From Acidobacteriota bacterium (lineage in GTDB: Bacteria; Acidobacteriota; Aminicenantia; UBA2199): DNA of 13,453 nucleotides. A program made the translations under genes and the position numbers. Shown in pieces: positions 8,963 to 13,453 of this stretch. The stretch covers positions 1 through 13,453 of the forward strand of contig JAKAGC010000036.1 of assembly GCA_021817755.1 (NCBI GenBank). Direction: 5' to 3'. Numbering within the stretch: the stretch's first letter is position 1; every line of letters starts with the position of its first letter. The notes below the pieces were generated by a model. The model did no database searches. It worked only from the letters and a program-made list of their open reading frames with translations, and was not told the origin of the DNA.

Positions 8963-9036
8963 AAAAAAACAGGAGAGGGGAGGGAAAACATCCTGTTTTC
9001 CCTCATTTGATAGAAATCCCTCCCTGTTTTTGAAGT
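8963..9036 (-). terminator. Terminator of the flagellin gene, nested hairpins
   Basis: An 11-bp perfect stem, GAGGGAAAACA (8980-8990) with TGTTTTCCCTC (8994-9004), has a 3-nt loop. It is nested inside an outer pairing of AAAAACAGG (9023-9031 read on the minus strand) with CCTGTTTTT near 8964-8974. On the minus strand a run of seven T (8963-8969) follows, as expected for Rho-independent termination. Confidence 0.7.
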
Positions 9037-9064
9037 TATCTTACTTTAGTTAAATAGATTCGTT

Positions 9065-9982
9065 TTACCTTAGCAGTTGTAGTACCATTTGTGCCGAAGA
9101 ATTCGCTTGAGCCAGTGAAGACATACCCGATTGCATTAGTATTTGGTTTTTGGTCATATTAACGATTTCTTCAGCCATATTGGCATCCGATATAGTCGAT
9201 TCAGCCGCTTTCAAGTTCATGTTCTGTACCTGGAGTAAACCCACCGCATTTGTTAATCGGTTTTGTTGAGCGCCTAATGTGCCGCGCCATCTGGAAACGG
9301 AAGCCAGCGCGCCCTGGAGTAAATGAAGGCTAACCAGTGAATCATCTCGAGTAAGAAGGTTGCTCCGTCCCAATGTGCATTGATGGAAGTAACCCGGTGC
9401 ACTCATGTGTGGGCAGGTTATATTGATTGTGCCTGGGCGACATGAAATCCCCATCGCCTCTGTACCGCTTCCGCCAGATCCACCTATCCAAATTTGGATG
9501 AATGAGCAGAAATGGGTATCACCGATATATATCCTTTTATGAATGGCACTACTAACACTCATCAAACGTTCACCTTTGAAATTGGAAACCGATACCATAC
9601 GGTCGATTTCTTCGATAATTTGTCCGTATTCCGCATCGAGAATGGCTTTCTCCTCGCTTCCGACCGTATCGGAAGCCGCTTGCTCTGCCAGTGTTACTCC
9701 CCGTGTGATCAAATCTGTCATTCTATCGTAAATACCATCTGCTACCTGGATGTAGGCAACTGCATCGTTGGCGTTTCGTACAGCTTGCGTTAACGCAGTG
9801 GAATCCGCATTCAAGGCGGTTGCGATCGAGAGACCTGCCGCATCGTCCGCAGCGCTGACGATCCGCTTACCACTCGATAACCTCGCAAGAGTTGTATTTA
9901 AATTCCGGTTCGTCACATAAAGGTCTTGTTGTGCCCTTAAAGACGACAAATTATTTATTATTGAAAATGATTGTCCTGACAT
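9065..9982 (-). CDS. Flagellin with a divergent, cysteine-containing central domain
   Basis: A 305-residue flagellin, the filament subunit exported by the flagellar type III system. The N-terminal D0/D1 part (about 1-142) has the classic motifs LSSGKRIVSAADDAAGLSIA and ADGIYDRMTDLITRGVTLAEQA. The C-terminal part (about 230-305) has WRGTLGAQQNRL and ANMAEEIVNMTKNQILMQSG, ending in VLQLLR. The short middle region keeps flagellin-like traces (YIGDTHF, GGSGGSGTEAMGIS, TINIT) but holds four cysteines (159, 181, 190, 202), very unusual for flagellins. AGGAGG lies ten bases before ATG 9982. No chaperone, cap or other flagellar gene is nearby, so it is an isolated copy, perhaps one of several flagellins. 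A sigma-28-like promoter lies about 590 nt upstream and a terminator follows. No frameshift was seen. Confidence 0.92.
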   Translation of the reverse strand: MSGQSFSIINNLSSLRAQQDLYVTNRNLNTTLARLSSGKRIVSAADDAAGLSIATALNADSTALTQAVRNANDAVAYIQVADGIYDRMTDLITRGVTLAEQAASDTVGSEEKAILDAEYGQIIEEIDRMVSVSNFKGERLMSVSSAIHKRIYIGDTHFCSFIQIWIGGSGGSGTEAMGISCRPGTINITCPHMSAPGYFHQCTLGRSNLLTRDDSLVSLHLLQGALASVSRWRGTLGAQQNRLTNAVGLLQVQNMNLKAAESTISDANMAEEIVNMTKNQILMQSGMSSLAQANSSAQMVLQLLR

Positions 9983-10045
9983 GTTACTATTCCTCCTTGA
10001 TTGTAATTGTCTGAAACTTTTTCCTATAGTGTTCTTTTATAACCG

Positions 10046-10092
10046 ATGCAACTCTAATTGAATTTTTAATTAATGATTTTGCAGAGTTGCAT
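10046..10092 (-). repeat. 10-bp perfect inverted repeat near the flagellin start
   Basis: ATGCAACTCT at 10046-10055 is the exact reverse complement of 10083-10092, with a 27-nt AT-rich loop. The upstream arm lies inside the tiny ORF 10066-10119, so its translation would disrupt the stem. No U-tract follows, so it is not a normal terminator. Confidence 0.5.
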
Positions 10093-10119
10093 TATTATCT
10101 TAAAAAGCGAATCATTCAT
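10066..10119 (-). CDS. Possible 17-residue leader peptide (mini-ORF 3)
   Basis: ATG 10119 to TAA 10066 encodes MNDSLFKIIMQLCKIIN. AGGAGG (10125-10130) sits five bases before the ATG, as good a site as those of the real genes nearby. The ORF covers one arm of the 10046-10092 stem and ends about 80 nt before the flagellin ATG. It could be a regulatory leader peptide or a chance ORF; no homolog is recognised. Confidence 0.3.
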   Translation of the reverse strand: MNDSLFKIIMQLCKIIN

Positions 10120-10217
10120 ATAATCCTCCTGGTTTTAATTTCTGATTTAAGAGATTTCTACAGCATACGATGAATCGAACCCGTATCTGTCCGGAGGATT
10201 CTTTTAGTGTTTTTGTT

Positions 10218-10280
10218 TTAAAAAATGCGTAGAATCCTTTTCCTTTCAATCCGGGCGATTCTTAAAAAGCGTACTCTCAT
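10218..10280 (-). CDS. Possible 20-residue arginine-rich leader peptide (mini-ORF 2)
   Basis: ATG 10280 to TAA 10218 encodes 20 residues, seven of them arginine, including RIARIERKR. GGAGG (10288-10292) is placed seven bases before the ATG and immediately follows the 10294-10333 stem. It could be a leader peptide whose translation senses the upstream hairpin, or a chance ORF. Confidence 0.28.
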   Translation of the reverse strand: MRVRFLRIARIERKRILRIF

Positions 10281-10293
10281 GACCTATCCTCCC

Positions 10294-10333
10294 GACCGGT
10301 TTATGATGTACGTATAGCGTCAATAAACCGATC
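10294..10333 (-). repeat. 11-bp RNA stem ending at a ribosome binding site
   Basis: Arms 10294-10304 and 10323-10333 pair over 11 positions if the minus strand is transcribed, with one U-G pair; on the plus strand the same position would be a C-A mismatch. The stem ends one base before the GGGAGG serving mini-ORF 2. A further tiny ORF, MDRFIDAIRTS (10301-10336), with a weak ribosome binding site, runs through the stem. Confidence 0.45.
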
Positions 10334-10344
10334 CATTATCTTTC

Positions 10345-10382
10345 CCGGCACTCCCGATATCTGTCGAACCTGTGAATGCCGG
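10345..10382 (-). repeat. 9-bp RNA stem in the flagellin leader
   Basis: Arms 10345-10353 and 10374-10382 pair over nine positions around a 20-nt loop. Again a wobble pair is possible only on the minus (flagellin) strand. The GC-rich CCGGCA/TGCCGG core makes it the most stable stem of the leader. Confidence 0.45.
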
Positions 10383-10384
10383 AA

Positions 10385-10402
10385 GTCCTTTACTTAAAGG
10401 AC
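10385..10402. repeat. 18-bp near-perfect palindrome
   Basis: GTCCTTTA (10385-10392) and TAAAGGAC (10395-10402) are exact reverse complements with two bases between. It could be a short RNA hairpin or an operator for a dimeric regulator; it lies about 170 nt downstream of the sigma-28-like promoter. Confidence 0.4.
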
Positions 10403-10573
10403 CCTTTCTTCCCGGGAATTACCAATAACAAAAAAGTCGTTTACTGTTCGGGTTTGATTTTTTTTTGCTTTTTAAGGCGGGTCGGCTTATCGAACGCTAT
10501 AGGTGGGTCTCCATGCCCAATTTTTGTCTTAATAAATGCCTTCTGTATTACTCAATATGCATTTACATTTTCC

Positions 10574-10600
10574 TTATCGGATAATTACTAAAAAAGTTTA
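10574..10600 (-). promoter_or_regulatory. Sigma-28 (FliA)-type flagellar promoter
   Basis: On the minus strand TAAA (10597-10600), a 15-nt spacer and TCCGATAA (10574-10581) match the TAAA-N15-GCCGATAA consensus at all but one position. The next gene on this strand is the flagellin, the classic sigma-28 target, although its ATG is about 590 nt away. The expected start is near 10567. Confidence 0.65.
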
Positions 10601-10642
10601 GATAAAATCCTGTAAAATTTTATTTTTATAAGATATTGAATT

Positions 10643-10672
10643 TTGTATTTGAGTTTTTTCTTTGAATATGCT
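10643..10672 (+). promoter_or_regulatory. Weak candidate promoter of the TonB-dependent receptor
   Basis: TTGTAT (10643-10648), an 18-nt spacer and TATGCT (10667-10672) lie just upstream of the receptor gene and would start transcription near 10679. The leader would contain the GGAG at 10689-10692. No Fur-like operator was recognised. Confidence 0.3.
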
Positions 10673-10697
10673 AAAGTTAAGTGAATACGGAGCCCCA

Positions 10698-12746
10698 ATG
10701 AACCCCAAATACAATAATTTGTATAGATTGTGTGTTCTGATGTTTATATTTATACCGTGTATCGTAGAAGGTACGAACCCGGTAAAAGTTGAAAAAGAAA
10801 AATTACTATTTGATGAAATCCCAATAGTAATAACCGCTTCCAAAAAAGTACAACCGATTACGGAAGCACCCACAACCATCACAGTGATTTCTTCCGATGA
10901 TATACGATATTCAGGGGCCATCACTATCCCCGATATTTTACGAATGGTGGCAGGTATCGATGTGATGACTATCAGCAGTAGAGATCAACAGGTGGGGGTA
11001 CGTGGGTTTATTACTCCTGTAAATAATAAAGTCCTCGTATTGATGGATGAACGAACCGTTTACACCGATTTCAACGGCTCTGTTTTTTGGGATATGTTCC
11101 CTGTAGGTATCGATGAAATAGACCGGATTGAAATCGTAAAGAGTCCCGCCTCTTCTATTTACGGTGCGAATGCATTTAGCGGGGTGATTAATGTGATTAC
11201 GAAAACCCCTGAACAATTGGATGGCGTAACCATGCAATTTACCGGAGGATCATATGATCTGGCGATTGCTTCTATTATCCAGGCCGGATTATCGAAAGAT
11301 AGGAAGTTTTCTTACAAAGTATCCGGTGGATACGATCAAATAGAAGGACTTAATAATAATGAAAATCAGATATCAAAGATAATACGGTTTAATGCAAAAG
11401 CCGTATACAAACCTGGAGAAAACACAACTATTGCTTTTTCCGGGGGACGGACCCATTCCAAAGACCGTAAAATCTATACCGGTGAGAGTATCGGTACAGG
11501 ACGTATGGATTACGTAAGCGATTATCTTCAATTTGATTTTGATACCGGTAAATTGCAATTCCACACTTTTTATAAATATGAAAACCCAATCGTAGAATGG
11601 CCTTTTCTAGATCAGAATCAGACATGGAAAATTTCCACTTTTAATGCCGAATTGATTCATTCATTCCAACCCATCAAAAATCAAAATGTGACCTGGGGAG
11701 TTAATTACAGACATAACCGGCTGGAGAAAAGCCCATTAATGAAAAGTAGTCATGAACAAAATCTTTGGGCTCTTTTTCTTGAGGATCAAATTAAAATTAC
11801 CCCTCGGTTTCATCTTACTTTTGGTGTTCGTTATGATGATCATCCGCTTGTCAAAAATAAGTTTTCTCCCCGAGGAAATATGATATATATGCCTTCAAAA
11901 AAGCATATATTGAAATTTTCCGTATCGCAAGCATACCGTAACCCTTCTTTTATTGAATCTTATATTTATTATGAACATAGAGTAAGTTATATTCTACCCA
12001 ATCCACTTCCTCCAATAGAAGTACCGTTGGACTTTGTTACTACAGGAAACCCCAATCTTGAACCTGAATCTATCATCTCTTATGAATTCGGATGGCATTC
12101 CAAATGGAGTAAACGTATTTCTCTTGACCTTAATTTGTTTTATAATCGCTATAGCCGCTTTTTTCAGTTTTCAAGGGAAATTCTTTATTATTTTGCTGAT
12201 GAGCTATTTCCAGGTTCTCCTGGCGGTATATTCCCCAAAGCTTTTATTTCATCTTATGTCAATAGAGACAGCGCAAGCTCTGCCGGTGGTGATATCCAGG
12301 CCGATTTTCTTATTGGAAAACGTATTTTTGCTTTTATAAATTATGCTTATCAGAAATTCCAATATAAAGCGGAGGATCCTTTTTCACACCATCCGAAGAA
12401 TATAAATGTCGAAACCGAAACACCTAAAAATAAAATAAATGCCGGACTCCGGTTCCTTTTTAAGAATCATCTATCCCTGAATATTCTGGGACACTGGGTT
12501 GATAAAACATTAAAAATGGTAAAAGATCCCGAAGGGAAACCCGTGTATATTCCTTTGAATGATTACCTCACTGTTGATGCTCGCATTGGGTACTCAGCCA
12601 GGAACGATAAATACGAAATCGGACTGACCTGTTTTAATCTTTTTAATCCCGGGTATTATGAATTCCCATTTTATGGAGTACTTTCCAATACCGGTAGCGA
12701 AGGGATCGGTAGAAGAATTGCGTTAACATTAAAAATGCATTTATAA
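10698..12746 (+). CDS. TonB-dependent outer-membrane receptor
   Basis: A 682-residue active-transport receptor driven by TonB/ExbB/ExbD. ATG 10698 is preferred over upstream TTG 10662 and ATG 10668 because GGAG precedes it by five bases and it yields a proper signal peptide (about 1-25). A TonB-box-like IVITAS lies at 43-48. The plug domain (about 49-170) has PTTITVISSDDI, VRGF, EIDRIEIVKSPASSIYGANAFSGVINVITK. The remaining residues form alternating barrel strands with receptor motifs such as FGVRYDDH, LKFSVSQAYRNPSFIE and NLEPESIISYEFGW. It ends in LKMHL rather than the usual terminal aromatic. The ligand is unknown. The next gene, 15 nt downstream, encodes a periplasmic substrate-binding protein, so the two likely form one uptake or sensing system. 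Confidence 0.93.
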   Translation: MNPKYNNLYRLCVLMFIFIPCIVEGTNPVKVEKEKLLFDEIPIVITASKKVQPITEAPTTITVISSDDIRYSGAITIPDILRMVAGIDVMTISSRDQQVGVRGFITPVNNKVLVLMDERTVYTDFNGSVFWDMFPVGIDEIDRIEIVKSPASSIYGANAFSGVINVITKTPEQLDGVTMQFTGGSYDLAIASIIQAGLSKDRKFSYKVSGGYDQIEGLNNNENQISKIIRFNAKAVYKPGENTTIAFSGGRTHSKDRKIYTGESIGTGRMDYVSDYLQFDFDTGKLQFHTFYKYENPIVEWPFLDQNQTWKISTFNAELIHSFQPIKNQNVTWGVNYRHNRLEKSPLMKSSHEQNLWALFLEDQIKITPRFHLTFGVRYDDHPLVKNKFSPRGNMIYMPSKKHILKFSVSQAYRNPSFIESYIYYEHRVSYILPNPLPPIEVPLDFVTTGNPNLEPESIISYEFGWHSKWSKRISLDLNLFYNRYSRFFQFSREILYYFADELFPGSPGGIFPKAFISSYVNRDSASSAGGDIQADFLIGKRIFAFINYAYQKFQYKAEDPFSHHPKNINVETETPKNKINAGLRFLFKNHLSLNILGHWVDKTLKMVKDPEGKPVYIPLNDYLTVDARIGYSARNDKYEIGLTCFNLFNPGYYEFPFYGVLSNTGSEGIGRRIALTLKMHL

Positions 12747-12761
12747 AAAACGCCAATTAAG

Positions 12762-13453
12762 ATGAATTCAATTCTTATAATTTTTATATTATATATGATA
12801 ATAATCCCTGTCTTTGGCGGAGGGGAGTCTGCTCTTGCCGTCACTGAAAATCGTCCTTTCATTATCGTGTTAATTCGTGAACCGGGTGTTGCCGAATACG
12901 AAAACGCGGTTAAGGGATTTACCGAAGCAATCGGGCAAGAAAAGATTCCATTTTTTATATACACCTTCGACCGGGATGATAGTAAACTGATCTTAAAAAT
13001 AAAAAAGACAAACCCTGATATAATTGTGACATTGGGTTCAACCGCCACCAATTTGGTCGGATCGGAAATTAAGGACATACCCATCGTTTATTCAATGGTT
13101 ATAGAACCTGAGGTAAATATCCTTCATGCTGCAAATATAACAGGAGTTTCACTCGATATCCCGGTAAATCTCCAGCTAAAGACATTAAAAATGGTAGCAC
13201 CAGAATTAAAACGAATTGGAATTATTTACAATCCCTCGGAAAGTGCGGCTCTTGTTCAAAAAGCGGTTTCTACTGCGCAGGAGATGGGGTTTACATTGAA
13301 AACGTATCCTGCTGCTACTATCGATAAAATTCCGGATTTCAACAATTTAGCCATCGATTTACTCTGGTTAATTCCCGATTATACCATTGTAGGTAATCCC
13401 ACAGTTACTGCGCGTTTGATCCGGGATGGTCTTAAGTATAATATTGCAAGATC
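12762..13453 (+). CDS. ABC-type substrate-binding protein (ABC_sub_bind family), 5' part
   Basis: The frame opens at ATG 12762 and stays open to the window end (230 codons). A hydrophobic N-terminus (NSILIIFILYMIIIPVFGGG) is a signal peptide or anchor. The rest fits the ABC_sub_bind family: REPGVAEYENAVKGFTEAIG, then NPDIIVTLGSTATNLV, PIVYSMV, NITGVSLDIPVNLQLKTLKMVAPELKRIGIIYNPSESA, and DLLWLIPDYTIVGNPT. Proteins of this family bind a small ligand in the periplasm. The ribosome binding site is weak, so translation may be coupled to the receptor gene 15 nt upstream. In other bacteria such proteins occur beside TonB receptors, sometimes with or fused to sensor kinases; whether one follows here is outside the window. 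Confidence 0.88.
   Translation, partial: MNSILIIFILYMIIIPVFGGGESALAVTENRPFIIVLIREPGVAEYENAVKGFTEAIGQEKIPFFIYTFDRDDSKLILKIKKTNPDIIVTLGSTATNLVGSEIKDIPIVYSMVIEPEVNILHAANITGVSLDIPVNLQLKTLKMVAPELKRIGIIYNPSESAALVQKAVSTAQEMGFTLKTYPAATIDKIPDFNNLAIDLLWLIPDYTIVGNPTVTARLIRDGLKYNIAR

Larger units (their letters stand above)
9983..10567 (-). promoter_or_regulatory. Long structured 5' leader of the flagellin mRNA
   Basis: No convincing full-size gene lies between the flagellin start and the sigma-28-like promoter, so a transcript from that promoter would have a leader of about 585 nt. It contains at least four inverted repeats (10046-10092, 10294-10333, 10345-10382, 10385-10402), a TTCCCGGGAA palindrome (10409-10418), and three tiny ORFs, two with strong ribosome binding sites. 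No known riboswitch class could be matched by eye; the conserved c-di-GMP (GEMM) bases are absent. It may control flagellin translation or be a separate small RNA. Confidence 0.45.

Noticed and set aside
9370..9535. Frameshift or insertion in the flagellin centre
   Set aside because: The frame stays open and flagellin-like motifs (IGDTHF, GGSGGSGTEAMGIS, SLVSLHLLQGALASVSRWRGTLG) are in phase on both sides and within the region.
9512..9793. Plus-strand open frames inside the flagellin gene
   Set aside because: They are antisense to a well-conserved flagellin coding sequence and have no protein-like features.
10150..10200. tRNA-like GGTTCGATTC loop on the minus strand
   Set aside because: The flanking stems do not form a T-arm of the right length and no acceptor, D- or anticodon arm can be drawn around it.
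10301..10379. Longer minus-strand frame ending in MDRFIDAIRTS as remnant of a real gene
   Set aside because: It is only about 29 codons between stops, has no good start or ribosome binding site and no recognisable family; kept only as a note within the leader stem.
9983..10567. c-di-GMP (GEMM) riboswitch upstream of flagellin
   Set aside because: The conserved GCAAA / receptor bases and the GNRA-docking arrangement are not found on the minus strand.
10376..10591. 71-codon open frame on the plus strand in the flagellin leader region
   Set aside because: No ribosome binding site, hydrophobic low-complexity translation, no recognisable domain, and it is antisense to the sigma-28-like promoter and leader stems.

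Overview
The window comes from a Gram-negative, flagellated and probably anaerobic or microaerophilic bacterium of moderate-to-low GC. The outer membrane is shown by a TonB-dependent receptor and a small beta-barrel protein with a signal peptide. Motility is shown by a flagellin gene with a sigma-28-type promoter. The anaerobic leaning is inferred from a flavodoxin/ferredoxin fusion and a radical SAM/SPASM enzyme. Strong Shine-Dalgarno sites (AGGAGG, GGAGG) precede most genes, which argues against typical Bacteroidetes. The phylum cannot be fixed from this sequence; a non-Bacteroidetes FCB-type, deltaproteobacterial or spirochaete-like lineage would all fit. No insertion sequence, CRISPR array, tRNA or rRNA was seen.

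Layout, left to right. (1) 1-330: the 3' end of an S41-family peptidase, followed by a strong hairpin shared with a convergent gene. (2) 425-4398: an aldehyde-stress module. An AraC-type regulator (minus) is divergent from a flavodoxin, an aldo/keto reductase and a YqhD-type iron/zinc alcohol dehydrogenase (plus). The combination resembles the E. coli yqhC-yqhD-dkgA locus and probably senses and reduces toxic aldehydes with NADPH. A second copy of the hairpin follows yqhD. (3) 4586-7383: a DMT/EamA transporter, a convergent small outer-membrane beta-barrel protein, and a divergent EFR1-type flavodoxin/2[4Fe-4S] membrane protein with a clear sigma-70 promoter. (4) 7441-8903 (minus): a translationally coupled PqqD-like protein and radical SAM/SPASM protein resembling the SynChlorMet-type ScmD/ScmF families, with no obvious precursor peptide. 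(5) 9065-10600 (minus): a flagellin with four cysteines in its variable domain, preceded by an approximately 585-nt leader that starts at a sigma-28-like promoter. The leader holds several hairpins and tiny ORFs, two of them with good ribosome binding sites. (6) 10698 to the end (plus): a TonB-dependent receptor followed at once by an ABC-type periplasmic substrate-binding protein that runs off the window.

The most unusual part is the flagellin leader. Two of its stems are complete only if G-U pairs form on the flagellin strand, which points to a functional transcript rather than random DNA. A duplicated ribosome-binding-site plus mini-ORF module is also present. The orphan PqqD/radical SAM pair immediately downstream of a cysteine-bearing flagellin is the second item worth following.
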